The notes: a model not told the origin generated them from the sequence alone. A stretch of DNA of 64,000 bases from Candidatus Hartigia pinicola (GCA_020541205.1 CP048208.1:1801908-1865907), one strand, 5' to 3'. Shown: positions 23,544 through 35,759, counted from the stretch's first letter. Numbers and translations: made by a program.

Positions 23544-24926
23544 TTATTTTTTTGTAAAAAACAAACTTGGTTGAAATAACTTTTCTACATCTGGCACATA
23601 CTTTTTATCTGTAATAAATATAATTACATGATCACCTTGTTCAATAACATGATGATCACCAGCAATAAATATTTTTTCGTCCCGTATGATTGAACCAATC
23701 ACCGTGCCTGGTGGAAGTTTAATTTCTGAAATCTTCTTATTCACAACTTTAGATGTATATTTATCTCCATGAGCAATAACTTCAATTGCTTCAGAACCTC
23801 CTCTTCTTAATAAAAATACGCTAACAATATCTGCTTTTCTAACATGACTTAATAAAGCTGAGATGGTTGCTTGTTGTGGAGAAATAATAATATCAATAAC
23901 TCCATTTTGTACTAATTCAATATAAGCAGAACGTTGAATTAGTACCATAACTTTTTTAGCGCCCATTTTTTTAGCAAGCATAGAAGACATAATATTAGCT
24001 TCATCATCATTTGTGAGAGCGATAAATACATCCATCTGTTCAATATGTTCTTCTTTAAGCAAATCTTGATCTGACGCATCCCCATAAAAAACAATAGTAT
24101 CATATAGAAATTCAGCTAATTCTGCTGCACGTTTTTGATTTCTCTCGATCAGCTTAATATTATAATCTTTTTCTATTGCTTTTGATAAACCCGCTCCAAC
24201 ATTACCTCCACCAACAATCATAATACGCTTATATGGTGTTTCAAGTTGCTGTAATTCACTTATAACCACACGAATATACTGAGTTAAAACAATAAAAAAA
24301 ACTTCATCTCCCGCTTCAATAATAGTAGAATCCTTAGGACGAATAGGTTTATCTTGTCGAAATATTGCTATTACTCTTGCATTGATATGTGGCATATCTT
24401 TACATAAATTAGATAATGCATGACCTACTAAAGACCCACCGTAGTACGCTATGACAGAAACGATGCTTACTTTTCCTTCTGAAAAATTAACAACTTGCAA
24501 TGCTCCAGGGTATTGAATTAATTTATAAATATAATCAATAACGAGTTGTTCTGGTGATATCAAATAGTCTATTGAAATTTGTTCCGGAAAAAATAATTTT
24601 TCTGTTTCACGCAGATATTCTGTTGCCCTAATACGTGCAATTTTATTTGGTGTATTGAAAAGACTGTACGCTATTTGACATGCAATCATGTTAGTTTCGT
24701 CAGAGTTAGTCACTGCAACCAGCATATCAGCATTTTCAGCTCCAGCATCTCTTAAGACACAAGGATATGAAGCATATCCATTAACAACACGTAAATCAAA
24801 TTGATCTTGTAATTGTCTTAAACGATCTGTATTGGTATCCACTATAGTAATATCATTGTTTTCATAAACTAAATTTTTAGCAAGTGTACCACCAACCTGC
24901 CCAGCACCTAAGATAATAATCTTCAC
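23544..24926 (-). CDS. trkA: Trk potassium uptake system peripheral NAD-binding protein TrkA
   Basis: TrkA is the cytoplasmic regulatory subunit that gates the TrkH/TrkG potassium channel. It has 460 residues (E. coli 458) and the duplicated architecture. The N-terminal RCK/Rossmann domain starts [20 protein letters not shown] TrkA-C domain follows around 140-220, then a second Rossmann unit starting [18 protein letters not shown] near 233, and a second TrkA-C at the end. The start is GTG, with AGGAAG a few bases upstream. In enterics trkA follows rsmB in the def-fmt-rsmB-trkA operon. Here the order is kept but rsmB is missing, so trkA probably needs its own promoter in the gap upstream. No trkH or trkG is in the window. 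Confidence 0.96.
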   Translation of the reverse strand: MKIIILGAGQVGGTLAKNLVYENNDITIVDTNTDRLRQLQDQFDLRVVNGYASYPCVLRDAGAENADMLVAVTNSDETNMIACQIAYSLFNTPNKIARIRATEYLRETEKLFFPEQISIDYLISPEQLVIDYIYKLIQYPGALQVVNFSEGKVSIVSVIAYYGGSLVGHALSNLCKDMPHINARVIAIFRQDKPIRPKDSTIIEAGDEVFFIVLTQYIRVVISELQQLETPYKRIMIVGGGNVGAGLSKAIEKDYNIKLIERNQKRAAELAEFLYDTIVFYGDASDQDLLKEEHIEQMDVFIALTNDDEANIMSSMLAKKMGAKKVMVLIQRSAYIELVQNGVIDIIISPQQATISALLSHVRKADIVSVFLLRRGGSEAIEVIAHGDKYTSKVVNKKISEIKLPPGTVIGSIIRDEKIFIAGDHHVIEQGDHVIIFITDKKYVPDVEKLFQPSLFFTKK

Positions 24927-26675
24927 AGATTCTTCCTACCTAAAATAAATTTTATAGAGTTAGTATGTTAGTTTTATCAAACATATATCAATCATCACTG
25001 TTTATTATATTTTATGATATTGATAAACTAGTAGCTTAGCAGTAGTGAAACGAAAGATTAGAACACTTAAAACCTCTTCACTTGTTTACGCAACATAAAA
25101 TAATAAATATCAGGTTTAAAACCTAAAAATAGATATTGACACATTTATACTTCTCAGTATTTTTTACATACATTGACCTAATGCGTAAAAATTAAATTAC
25201 AAGTATGCAATGTATTAAATTTCATACTCTCAAGAATTGTGCCAAGCATGTCATATATATTATTTAAAATATATTTTTATTCTTAATAACTAATATATAC
25301 TCATAAATAATTATATAGCATTGATTATGATAAACTATAATATATAATTGAATATGAAATATTAATATTCATAGCACAACTTTTTTTAGAAGCTGTATTC
25401 ATGTTAATTAATTATGCAATAAATAATAACAACATAATAGTATTTAAATTTCTATTATCATTAATAAAAAAACCTCGACAAGATATTTAAAAGATTTAAG
25501 GAAATATGGTTTTATTTCTCGCGTCTTTTATTTTTAAAGTTTAAATAAGGTATGCTTTTTCTAAAACTACCTCTGAGTATTTACTAATACAAATTGCGAA
25601 TTGATTTTTTAAATGCATAAAACACCTAAATTTCTTATACGGAGATACTTCTTATCACATATCTAATTTTAATTTCAAATAAAAATATTTAATTAATTGC
25701 AAGATTTTGAATTTACAATCAATACGGTATATTATACTAACTTTAATAAGATGCATAGAAAGATAATAAACTTCAAAAAATATAAATACACTATTAAAAG
25801 ATTGTAGTTATATACATCACGCATTTTCAGATACTATATATGATGGAACATGTTTAATCTTTAAGAAAATTAAATTCAACAAACTTTATATGATCAATGT
25901 ATTTTTTAAACCTTGAAGTCAGTAAATTTAGATTAGTTAAAGAGAAAAAACATTATTGATTATAAAAAAAAGTAAAAAAATTTAAATAAAAACATCATAA
26001 TGACTATTCGTGGGTTTACTTTTCTATGTAATAGAAAAGTATTATATAATCTATGAATACATTTTCAAAATATAAATATATTATAAGTTTAATCTTCATT
26101 ATATATTAAAAATGTTAATTATTTACCGTCATCGAACTTTACTATTAAGATATATATTTTCAGGAATAATGAATTATTAAATGAAATAAAATATATTTAT
26201 GTCTATTATTTTAATAGAGTATTAGACTAATACTTATTGACACTAGAATTGATATCATATCTTTTTTGAAAAAGATTGTAATTAAAGATTTTTCAATATC
26301 ATCGCATGATTAACAATATTAATAAATTCTGCATCAGAATAAATTAAGATCAATAACATCTACTTAGTCTAGAATATAATTAAATATTGCAATATCTATT
26401 TTTTTTACGAGTTAATATTTGAATTGATTTAAAATAGATTATTTATTTTACACAAATAACATAAACATTGCAAGCGCTTTTTGAATAAAAACGCATTTTG
26501 TTATTTATGTTAGGTAATATTAGTAATATTATGCTGAAGATAATTATGATTGAAAATAAATGAATCATGATTGTATTATAATAAAAATTATATATATATT
26601 ATAAAATATAGTCATGTATTAGATCTATGAAAATAATCTTGACTAAATTTATTATTATACAATTTAATGAGTATT
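24927..26675. other. trkA-fmt gap, position of the lost rsmB
   Basis: 1749 bases between fmt and trkA on the minus strand, where enterics carry rsmB (about 1290 bases), the 16S rRNA m5C967 methyltransferase. No open frame exists. I tried to read RsmB motifs such as the region around RRHPDIKW on the minus strand near 25500-25560. Several frames gave equally weak hits, so a relic is likely from position but not shown by sequence. Confidence 0.5.
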
Positions 26676-27623
26676 TTAATCAATCTTCTGCCCAGGAAAA
26701 AGCCATTCTCGTGGAGAGTTTAAAAGATCTTGTACTCCAACAGCTTTTTTACCGGGTAACTGTAGCTGAAGAATATTAATTACCCCATCACTCGTAGCAA
26801 TACGCACTCCGTTTTTATCTACACTGATAATTCTTCCTGGTTGCTCAGTATGTGTTTCTAAGATAGCAGTGGCTTGCCAAACTTTAATCGATTGCTCTTG
26901 CACCATGAAGTAACTCATGGGACCAGATTGCAATGCTCGAATATATCGAGCAATTTTCTCTGCTGGTAGTTGCCAGTTAATTCGCGCTTCATTTTTAGAT
27001 ATTTTCTCTGCATAATTTGATAAATCATTATTTTGTTTTTCAACACTATGCTGTTGTTTAGATATTAAGCCTAACGTATGTATTAATGCTTCAGAACCTA
27101 AGTATATTAATTTTTTATAAAGCGTCGTGCTTGTATCTTCTATTGTAATAGAACACTTAACTTTATGCAAGATATCACCAGTATCAAGGCCTTCATCCAT
27201 TTGTGTAATAGTTACGCCAGTTTCTACGTCTCCAGCTAAAATAGCGCGTTGTATAGGAGCAGCTCCACGCCAACGTGGTAACAAAGAGCCATGAACATTT
27301 AAACAACCTAAACGAGGAATGTCTAATATAGCTTTAGGTAACAAAAATCTATAAGCTACAACAATTAGTAAGTCAGCGTTTCGTTCTTTAATCCATTGAT
27401 AGCTTTTTTTACTATTCAGTGAACTAGGTTGAAAAATAGAGATCTGATGTTTTTGTGCTAAAAGTTTAACTGGACTCATTGTTAATTTCTTTCCTCTTCC
27501 TGCAGGTTGATCTGGTGGGGTAAGAACCCCAACAACCTGGTGTTGAGTTTTAAGAAGAGCAGCTAAATGATTAGCAGCAAAAGAAGGAGTACCTGCAAAG
27601 ATAATATTTAATTGTTCCGACAC
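26676..27623 (-). CDS. fmt: methionyl-tRNA formyltransferase
   Basis: Fmt formylates initiator Met-tRNA using 10-formyltetrahydrofolate. The 315-residue product (E. coli 315) starts with the Rossmann-like LNIIFAGTPSFAANHLAALL, carries the active-site motif NVHGSLLPRWRGAAPIQRAI near 107-126 and the catalytic Asp in ITQMDEGLDTGD, and ends with the OB-fold tRNA-binding domain (to SPREWLFPGQ). The start codon is GTG, as in E. coli. It lies 33 bases downstream of def on the same strand, so the two are surely one operon. Fmt adds the formyl group that Def later removes. Confidence 0.97.
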   Translation of the reverse strand: MSEQLNIIFAGTPSFAANHLAALLKTQHQVVGVLTPPDQPAGRGKKLTMSPVKLLAQKHQISIFQPSSLNSKKSYQWIKERNADLLIVVAYRFLLPKAILDIPRLGCLNVHGSLLPRWRGAAPIQRAILAGDVETGVTITQMDEGLDTGDILHKVKCSITIEDTSTTLYKKLIYLGSEALIHTLGLISKQQHSVEKQNNDLSNYAEKISKNEARINWQLPAEKIARYIRALQSGPMSYFMVQEQSIKVWQATAILETHTEQPGRIISVDKNGVRIATSDGVINILQLQLPGKKAVGVQDLLNSPREWLFPGQKID

Positions 27624-27656
27624 TTTTATTGTCTCTGTATAAAAATTTCTAATTAA

Positions 27657-28169
27657 CTATTTTGCTTTTTCTCGCATTCTATTAAGTTTTTTAATTTTCT
27701 GTAAAATACGTTGACGCTTCAATGGAGAAAGGTAATCAACAAATAACTTACCAATCAGATGATCCATTTCATGTTGAATACAAATAGAAAGAATTCCTTT
27801 CGCTTCAAGCTCAAAAGCATTGCCGTTATAATCAAAAGCACGCACTTTAATTTTTTCAATTCTTGGAATAAATCCACGTTGTTCAGGTATAGACAGACAC
27901 CCTTCTTCAATAACAGTGTTGCCTGATTGCTCTAATAATTGAGAATTAATAAGGACAAGTTTATTGTCACGGGTTTCAGATACATCAATAACAATGATCT
28001 TCTGATGAATATTCACTTGAGTCGCAGAAAGGCCAATGCCTTCTTCTTTATACATAGTTTCGAACATATCATCAATAATATGCTGAATTTTAGAATCAAT
28101 TTTTTTTACACACTTAGCAAAAGTACGTAAGCGTTCGTCTGGATAATGTAATATATTTAATATTGCCAT
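27657..28169 (-). CDS. def: peptide deformylase
   Basis: Def removes the formyl group from nascent N-terminal fMet. It is an Fe/Zn metalloprotease of 170 residues (E. coli 169). Motif 1 reads GIGLSATQ, where most family members have GIGLAATQ. Motif 2 is EEGCLSIP, with the metal-binding Cys. Motif 3 is [12 protein letters not shown], with two metal-binding His and the catalytic Glu. The first gene of the def-fmt pair, it diverges from the lost dprA-smg region, as in enterics. A conservative Ala-to-Ser change in motif 1 is the only oddity. Confidence 0.97.
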   Translation of the reverse strand: MAILNILHYPDERLRTFAKCVKKIDSKIQHIIDDMFETMYKEEGIGLSATQVNIHQKIIVIDVSETRDNKLVLINSQLLEQSGNTVIEEGCLSIPEQRGFIPRIEKIKVRAFDYNGNAFELEAKGILSICIQHEMDHLIGKLFVDYLSPLKRQRILQKIKKLNRMREKAK

Positions 28170-29809
28170 AAATTTTTAACCGCTGTCACAAAAAATATAA
28201 ATAAACATTCATGTCTGTTCTAAAGTATTCATCTATGATATTAATAGTAATACTTGTGCTTTATTTACAGATGAACTATTGAAATAAAAAACTAAAATAC
28301 GACATCAATATTTAACAATTTATTTTAAAATATACTCACTTCAGTAAGCAATGATCTATTCACGTATAAAATGCTATAACTGTGTGTAATATCAACTACA
28401 TTAGTTAGTGTATAGTACGAAAATACCAATGAAGTGAATCAAAACATATATAGTTTTTAGATATTTTACTATCAACTCCGACGTTTCTTGAAGTATATGT
28501 TATCATTGATAAGAATTAGAAAATCAATACTGAATTAATGAACTGAGAATAATATTTTTAATTTTTTCACAATTCTTTTATATTTAGCGGTATTGTTTTT
28601 AACAAAACAGAATTTTAAAAACCTAATATTTATTAATTATATATTGAAAATATAGAATTTATGAAGTTTTTTATTATCATAATAGCAGATAGTATGCAAG
28701 ATATAAATAGATACTATTCAAAATCTTTAAGCTATATAAAATGTACTAATAAACATTGAGCATATTAAAATAATGTTATATGTCAAAAAATTTATGAAAG
28801 CATTTGTCTATTCTTGATATAATATTTCTTTACTGCAATTAAATATAATAAACTGATGTGTCTATTACCAGGTAATATTTGATACTAGAAACTTTTACCA
28901 GTACCACAACATTTTTCAAGAACCACATTAAATTTATAAATACTTTACGCTTCAATAACTACAATAACCGTATCAGTTATTTATTATTTCTAAGACAGAA
29001 CACACTCATCACATTGTAAAATGTTTTCTTCAAAAATTCCTTGAATTTAATAATTTTTTATTTACAAAGCTTGCAATAATACTCTATTATAAAATGTTTT
29101 TGAAAAACATTTAGTAAACATATACTAGTCTCCTGATATGAATTTTTTAAAATATACAGTAATACAAAAAATATTACGACCATTAACTTTCTAACAGCAT
29201 CTGACATACAAAGATTAAACACATAAATTAAATTTATTAAAATATTCTCGACTAATCTTGCTACGATAGTAGTATTGTCATTTTAATAAAATACATAATA
29301 TTTTCTTTCAAAAAATCTAAATAGTTTTTAATAAGAAAATTATGCATAATCAGATCAGGTGTAAAATAGAAAAAATGCTTTTTATCCTGAAATCTATGAT
29401 TTCAAACTAACACAGCTTTCTTTTAAAAATATTTTAGTTAACATATTAAAAAATATGATGAAAGATAAAAATAATTTTATTTTGCAGTAAAATTATTAAA
29501 TATATGTAATACCTGTAATTATTGTTTTTATAAGTATATCAATTGATTAGATAAAAATAGACAAAATACAATCATTGTCTCAAAAATACTAAATCAAAAA
29601 TCTATGTACAACGTAAATCATATTTTAAAAATATTTCATACCTATGATAATAATCATCTCTTTCTATTAGTTTTTTAATAACAAATCTGATCATATAACA
29701 ATACAAATTATTATTACTCTACATTATCTATAGAAATACATTATTTTAGAAAAACGATTGTTTTTCAAAAAAATGTTACTCAATCATACAAAACACAATA
29801 AATTAAACT
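28170..29809. other. def-tsaC divergent gap, position of lost dprA, smg and yrdD
   Basis: 1640 bases separating def from divergent tsaC. In E. coli dprA (smf), smg and yrdD fill this interval on the plus strand and together need about 2.1 kb, so both decay and net deletion have occurred. No open frame, zinc-finger motif or other clear relic can be read. The region must hold promoters for def-fmt and for tsaC, neither of which I can place. Confidence 0.5.
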
Positions 29810-30379
29810 ATGCAAAATAAATTAATATCTAAAATTGAAGATGTTATTATTTCTTTTAATAAAGGCAATGTTATTGCTTATCCAACTGAATCTATCTTTG
29901 GAATAGGTTGTGACCCTGATAATGAAAAGGCAGTAAATAAACTACTGGAATTAAAACAGCGTTCTTGGAAAAAAGGACTCATACTTATTGCTGATAACTA
30001 TGAAAAGTTCGAGAACTATATTGATGACAATCAACTAAATAACAAACAAAAACAAGCAATATTTTCAAGTTGGCCAGGGCCTGTTACATGGATTATTCCT
30101 GCAAATACATTAACACCAAAGTGGCTGACAGGTCATTTTAATACTTTAGCAGTAAGAGTCACAAACCATACATTAGCAAGGTTATTATGTCGTAAATATG
30201 GCAAACCAATCGTGTCGACAAGTGCGAATCTAAGTGGACAAATTCCTTGTAGAACAACACTTGAGGTCATTGAAAAATTAAAAGGAAATCTTTTAGTCTT
30301 TGATGGACTAGTTAATGGCCATCTAAACCCTTCAGAAATTAGAGATTCTAGAACAGGACAAATATATCGTAAAGGATAA
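29810..30379 (+). CDS. tsaC: threonylcarbamoyl-AMP synthase TsaC
   Basis: TsaC (YrdC/RimN) makes threonylcarbamoyl-AMP from threonine, bicarbonate and ATP, the first step of t6A37 tRNA modification. The 189-residue product (E. coli 190) shows VIAYPTESIFGIGCDPDNE, the KxR-type motif KQRSWKKGLILIA, SSWPGPVTWI, and VSTSANLSGQIPCRT, ending with NPSEIRDSRTGQIYRKG. It pairs functionally with TsaD at the left edge of the window. In E. coli aroE follows directly, and none is recognisable here. Confidence 0.96.
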   Translation: MQNKLISKIEDVIISFNKGNVIAYPTESIFGIGCDPDNEKAVNKLLELKQRSWKKGLILIADNYEKFENYIDDNQLNNKQKQAIFSSWPGPVTWIIPANTLTPKWLTGHFNTLAVRVTNHTLARLLCRKYGKPIVSTSANLSGQIPCRTTLEVIEKLKGNLLVFDGLVNGHLNPSEIRDSRTGQIYRKG

Positions 30380-32387
30380 AATCCTATATCATCATCTATA
30401 CTCTTTTAATAACTAAATCCATCAGAATAGATTACCTGTAATACGTAAATATTATTCCGGATAAATGAGCCCTTAACTTGAACATAAATGTATTATAATG
30501 TCATAAGATATAAAAAGAGTAGACCTGATAATTATTACAGATTGTCATTAAGAGAATGATAAAAACCACCTAATCAGGACATACCTTTGTGAGTCCACTA
30601 TTAAAATTCCAGAGCATACCGATTCTGCTAAAATAATATACAGACTCTCAAAATTATCGGCAATAATTAACTCAGGAATGACTTATGTATTAAACAGTTA
30701 AATTTCATAATTATATAGTATACAACTTGAAAAAATGGAAGTTCAATGTCTTTAAGAAGTTTCCGCGTTTTAAGCGTTAATTATCTGTGTTGTGGTCACT
30801 ATTAAATAGCTAGTCATTCAACACAAGACAGGATTAAATAATTATTTGTAATAAAAATAATATTTATCGCCTATTTTCGAAACATTAATACAGCAAACTA
30901 ACATTAGCTATTTTAAAATTATGTTGTACAATCTCAGTGTAGCACTCAGTAACTTATAAAATTTTAGTAACAGGTTTGGCTGTATGCAATAAACTGTAGA
31001 AAATTGTTATATTTTACAAATATAACAATTCATTTTTAGAATATACAGTTGTTAAATAACATGAATTTTTTAGAAAATCCACTATAGTTTCCTGTAAATT
31101 TTCAACTAATACTTTACCAATACCTAAAGTTCTTTTCTGTGAATACTAAACTCAATCATTATCTTGTGTTTAGTCATTCTGATACATTTAAATTTATTCA
31201 TAACTTTTAGTAAGTATATTTATATAATTAAATTTCATAAATTACATAACTCCTGTTTTATCCTCAAAATCAGCTAAAAATAAACAATATTTTCTTTTAG
31301 ATATTGATAGGTATTTTCTGAAATCTTAAATTGAAGAAATAGTTTAATAATTTTAAATCAATTAAAGTTAAGATATTTATATGATAAAATCTTTCTTTCA
31401 TTAATGATTGTTAATACTAAATATTAAGCCTCAATACACTTATTAACCCTGAAACAATTTTAAAACATACAAACCAAGAATAATAATCTATATTTTTAAC
31501 TTAACATTCTTACTGATGAAACAGTAATGACAATATCAATAAAAAATAATAAAAATTATCTTGGATAATCCTGAGTTATTAAAAGATAGTATCACGCAAT
31601 CAATATGAGATTTAGTCATAATCTTAGTCTCATCAGACTAAGATTGTATTTTAAATTTTTTTAAAATATCAGTATTTAACAGTATTTATTCAAATAAAAA
31701 ATGTAAAATATTAATATCAATCAATCAATATTTTAATACATTTAATTTATCATACGGGTCAAACAACTAGGCTAGTTTTTCTAAAAAAAGAATATTTATA
31801 AAGTGATTTATATCCTTTCATTATACTCACAAAATTAGTGATCAATAAAATTTTTCCTTAGTGATGGTTACAAATAGAATATCATATATTACTATTTCAA
31901 CCTTTCTAGTATACAGTATTAGAAATATCAACAAAGCTATCGAAGCAATGTATTAGATGATCCTAATCATGCATTCGTCCAGCATGAAAAACACAAAGAT
32001 CTCTCATAAAAATTATATGAGAGAAGTAAAAAAGATTTACGAAATTACAGAAGTACTCTGATCAAAGCTCAAAATGAATATTTTAATATTCAATTAATCA
32101 AAGTAATATGCAAGAGATACTAAAAAATTTGATGGTGTAGACGAAATAAACAATATTAAGATTATTAAATCGACTTACACTGAATTACAAAGTATTGCAA
32201 AACTTAAAAAAGCATTAGAAGTATTTGAAGATAAACTTGCAGTTTGTAATGCTAGTTTTAATTATCTTAATCTTTAAAAAAATTCTGATAGATATTTTAT
32301 CTTCATGTACTAAAATATATAATATAATTTTTATAACTTGTAGTATAGTCTACAATACCGAAAATAATACATATTGGAAATAACACA
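30380..32387. other. tsaC-sodA gap with gene-like fragments of unknown origin
   Basis: About 2 kb without an intact gene. aroE is expected after tsaC, but I cannot read it. Parts (30400-30850 and 31930-32277) are visibly less AT-rich than the deserts. One stretch, near 31932-32110, is translatable with a single internal TAA and includes SKKDLRNYRSTLIKAQNEYF. A second, about 32132-32277, includes IAKLKKALEVFEDKLAVC. I do not recognise either, and they look like pieces of a decayed gene that ended shortly before sodA. Confidence 0.4.
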
Positions 32388-33026
32388 ATGAGCTATATAT
32401 TACCTAATTTACCTTATACTTATGATGAATTTGAGCCTTATTTTGACAAAAAAACTATGGAAATTCATTATACTAAGCATCATCAAACCTATATTAATAA
32501 CATCAATACAGCATTCAAACAATTACCTGAATTTGCTAGTTTTAACATTAATACATTAGTTCAACAGTTACATAAGATCCCAGCTGACTTACACACTTTC
32601 GTTCGTAATAACGCCGGAGGCCATTTAAACCACAATTTATTTTGGAAAGGACTAAAAAAAAATACAGTTTTAAACGGTGCACTCAAGACTGCCATTGAGC
32701 ATAATTTTAGTAACTTCGATACTTTCAAAGATCTATTTGAAAAAGCAGCTACAACATTGTTTGGTTCTGGTTGGATATGGCTGGTTATGAAGAATGTTAG
32801 TACACTTTCTATCTTATCTACTAAAAACCAAGATAACCCTATGATGGGTGAAATTATTTCTGGTGTATCAGGTTATCCAATAATTGGATTAGATATGTGG
32901 GAACATGCTTATTACCTAAAATATCAAAACCGTCGTCATGACTACATTAAAGCTTTTTGGTCAGTTGTAAATTGGGATGAAGCGGAAAAACGTTTTTCTG
33001 TAAAAAAAAATAATTATTTTATCTAG
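32388..33026 (+). CDS. sodA: superoxide dismutase (Mn type)
   Basis: SodA removes superoxide in the cytoplasm. The 212-residue product (E. coli 206) keeps all four metal ligands: His27 in MEIHYTKHHQTY, His in NNAGGHLNHNLFW, and Asp and His in GLDMWEHAYYLKYQNRR. Sequence similarity to E. coli MnSOD is high throughout (MSYILPNLPYTYD at the start, SVVNWDEAEKRFS at the end). Six extra residues after the usual KK end form a Lys/Asn tail. It stands alone, with a good terminator 14 bases after the stop. Its presence fits the aerobic metabolism implied by the PDH and ubiquinone genes. Confidence 0.97.
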   Translation: MSYILPNLPYTYDEFEPYFDKKTMEIHYTKHHQTYINNINTAFKQLPEFASFNINTLVQQLHKIPADLHTFVRNNAGGHLNHNLFWKGLKKNTVLNGALKTAIEHNFSNFDTFKDLFEKAATTLFGSGWIWLVMKNVSTLSILSTKNQDNPMMGEIISGVSGYPIIGLDMWEHAYYLKYQNRRHDYIKAFWSVVNWDEAEKRFSVKKNNYFI

Positions 33027-33039
33027 TAAATTGTAAAGA

Positions 33040-33070
33040 AGGTGTTTTCTTTGGGAAACACCTATTTATT
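33040..33070 (+). terminator. rho-independent terminator of sodA
   Basis: AGGTGTTT (33040-33047) pairs with AAACACCT (33056-33063). With two further pairs the stem has 10 bp and a TTTG loop, and it is followed by TATTTATT. It lies just after the sodA stop at 33026 and is one of the few strong hairpins in the window. Confidence 0.8.
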
Positions 33071-34208
33071 AATACGTTATATTTGTTTTAATCATTCTTT
33101 ATAAATAGTAGAATCTATATTAAAATTAAAGAAATCAACTGAAATATTCATACGACGTGTTGTCACACATAGAATTTATTCAAATTTTTGACATATAATA
33201 ATTTCATGTATCCTATTTAAAATAGATAAATTTTTATAAAATAAAATTATTATATAAATATTTTCACAAATGCAGTTGTTATAGTTGAGAAAGCTAAAAG
33301 CTATATATTCCACACAGTCAATTCGTGTAAAGTATTTTAGTGTTCTGTTTCTTCAAAAATACTTAACATCTAGTATGCACTATAATAATTTTTACAAAAA
33401 AAATCATACACATTACTATTGAAACTGTTGAAAATAAGAATCATTAGAAATAACGATAATCTCTTTTAGAAGAATGTTAAAAATATTTAGTAAAATTTCT
33501 GTTATCAACAATTAACTCTCTAAGATTTACTTGATGTGTATAAATATCATTCATTAGAATACGCAGAGAAAATATAAAAAATTCTAATACAAGTAACAGT
33601 TATTCTCATAAGAATAATACGTTCTTCATATTAAATTTATAGTGCACTTAATAACATTCAAGTAATAACAAATAATATTAAGAACATAAAAATGCATAGA
33701 TAAATTTTATTTTAAATAACAGGGCCTGTATAGAAAAAGAATAGTTTAAAAGATAATAGTGATAAATGTGAATTTTCAGATAGCTGATATATAATATAGA
33801 TTAACATAATCAAGAACATGTAACATGATGCATTTTATATCTTCAATTCTCTGAAAAATTTTTCGAATACTGAAAAATATGAGAAATATTTCAATACGTA
33901 CATTTGTATATATTATACTGATATTTCTTACCTTATCTATTCAGTAAAATACATCAAATAGTATTTTGGAGGCATTAACTAAAATCATCAATAAAACATG
34001 ATTAGGTAAAATAATACTTAAATAATCTTAAAGAACTCAAAATCAGCATAAATTTAATTCATTTAATATTTTGATACTTATAAAGTAAATTTTATATTAC
34101 ACTTTTGATAGATATTAAATCAACAAAATATTAGATTTTTCTTCCTTATCTAGTGTTTGTAACTGATAATGATCCGCGTGAATAATCAACATAAATGGCT
34201 TAACATCT
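33071..34208. other. sodA-pitA gap
   Basis: 1.1 kb of AT-rich DNA with no readable gene, RNA or repeat. It must contain the pitA promoter, which I cannot place. No clear ribosome-binding site precedes the pitA ATG. Confidence 0.5.
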
Positions 34209-35702
34209 ATGCTATATCTTTTTACAGGATTAGAATTTTACACCGGCTTATTACTAGTCTTAGCATTGTTATTTGTACTACTTTATGAAGCTATAAACGG
34301 TTTTCATGATACAGCAAATTCGGTTGCTACAATTATTTCTACTCATGCAATGCAAGCAAAATTTGCCGTTGTTATGTCGGGTGTATTTAACTTTTTCGGC
34401 GTGTTACTTGGAGGGTTAAATGTTGCATATACAATTGTTCATCTTTTACCAACGGATATTTTGCTTAACGTAAATTCTACTCATAGTCACGCTCTTATGA
34501 TGGTTTTTTCATTACTATTAGCTGCGATTATCTGGAACCTTAGCACGTGGTTTTTTGGTATCCCTGCATCAAGTTCTCATACTTTGATTGGTGCAATTAT
34601 TGGTATTGCTTTCACTCACGCCATAGTGACGAATTCATCTATTGTAAATGCTTTAAATATAGAAAAAATAATAAATATTTTTATATCCCTTATACTTTCT
34701 CCTGCTATCGGTTTTTTATTTTCTGGATTAATATTTTTTATACTACGTCATTACTGGAGCGGAACAAAAAAACGTCGACGTATTCACTTTACACCAATTG
34801 AACGTGAAAAAAAAGATGGTAAGCGTAAACCTCCATTTTGGACGCGTACTGCATTGATCATTTCAGCCGTCGGTGTTAGTTTTTTCCATGGAGCGAATGA
34901 TGGTCAAAAAGGTATCGGTCTTATTATGTTAGTCTTAATCGGCGTGGCACCTGCAGGTTTTGTTGTAAATATGAATTCAAGTGATTATGAGATCGCAAAA
35001 ACTCACGATGCTCTTGTTTATTTACAGCAATATTATGAAGTACACAAACCAGAGTTAAATTACACGATTAAAAATAAACTTACTAGAGATCATGTAAATG
35101 TAGTAAATAAAGAGTTTTATTGTGACAACTCAAATTCTATAATTATTTTGCATCAAGCTCAAACTTTACTACGCGGAATTAAAAGTTATAATGAGTTAAC
35201 GACTGAAAAACGTAGCTATATTCGCTGTTTGTTATTATGTATTTCTGATACCGCTAACGCAGTTGCAAAATCATCTGAAACAAGCTCAAAAGATACATTA
35301 ATACTGAAAAAAATAACTAATGACCTACTATCTACCATTGAATATGCACCACTTTGGATCATTATATCTGTCGCTTTAGCATTATCTATTGGAACTATTT
35401 TTGGTTGGAGACGTGTTGCTATTACTATCAGCAAAAAAATTGGTAAAAAAGACATGATGTATTCTCAAGGAGTCTCAGCGCAAGTTACTACTGCTATATT
35501 TATTTGTATAGCAAGTTATACTGGCATGCCGGTTTCTACAACGCAAGTATTGTCTTCTGCTATTGCAGGAACTATAGTTGTTGAGGGCGGGGGTATACAA
35601 AACAAAACCATTAAAAACATTATATTAGTATGGATTTTAACACTTCCTCTTTCTATTCTACTCTCAGGTAGTTTATATTGGATTTCTTTATTAATCATTT
35701 AG
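34209..35702 (+). CDS. pitA: low-affinity phosphate / metal-phosphate transporter PitA
   Basis: PitA imports metal-phosphate complexes by proton symport across the inner membrane. The 497-residue product (E. coli 499) has the PiT duplication. [13 protein letters not shown] and [16 protein letters not shown] are in the N-terminal half; [13 protein letters not shown]-type [12 protein letters not shown] and [17 protein letters not shown] are in the C-terminal half. A cytoplasmic loop (about 255-385) separates them. The second signature normally reads PVSTTHVLSS; here the His is Gln. With no Pst system in the window this may be the cell's phosphate route, but that is inference. A hairpin terminator follows. 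Confidence 0.96.
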   Translation: MLYLFTGLEFYTGLLLVLALLFVLLYEAINGFHDTANSVATIISTHAMQAKFAVVMSGVFNFFGVLLGGLNVAYTIVHLLPTDILLNVNSTHSHALMMVFSLLLAAIIWNLSTWFFGIPASSSHTLIGAIIGIAFTHAIVTNSSIVNALNIEKIINIFISLILSPAIGFLFSGLIFFILRHYWSGTKKRRRIHFTPIEREKKDGKRKPPFWTRTALIISAVGVSFFHGANDGQKGIGLIMLVLIGVAPAGFVVNMNSSDYEIAKTHDALVYLQQYYEVHKPELNYTIKNKLTRDHVNVVNKEFYCDNSNSIIILHQAQTLLRGIKSYNELTTEKRSYIRCLLLCISDTANAVAKSSETSSKDTLILKKITNDLLSTIEYAPLWIIISVALALSIGTIFGWRRVAITISKKIGKKDMMYSQGVSAQVTTAIFICIASYTGMPVSTTQVLSSAIAGTIVVEGGGIQNKTIKNIILVWILTLPLSILLSGSLYWISLLII

Positions 35703-35759
35703 TACTTCAATATCTCTAGTCAAGATAAAAATTTTTACAAAATAATATATTTAATAGTT

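Noticed and set aside
25440-25620. Minus-strand words resembling RsmB motifs (RRHPDIKW and LKTGGTLV regions).
   Set aside because: Several frames gave equally loose matches with inconsistent spacing, so this cannot be separated from chance without a computed alignment.
28440-28520. Plus-strand LLSTPTFLEVYV resembling the DprA LLATTDYPGALFV region, near the expected place of dprA.
   Set aside because: Too short and mostly conservative rather than identical residues; flanks do not extend the match.
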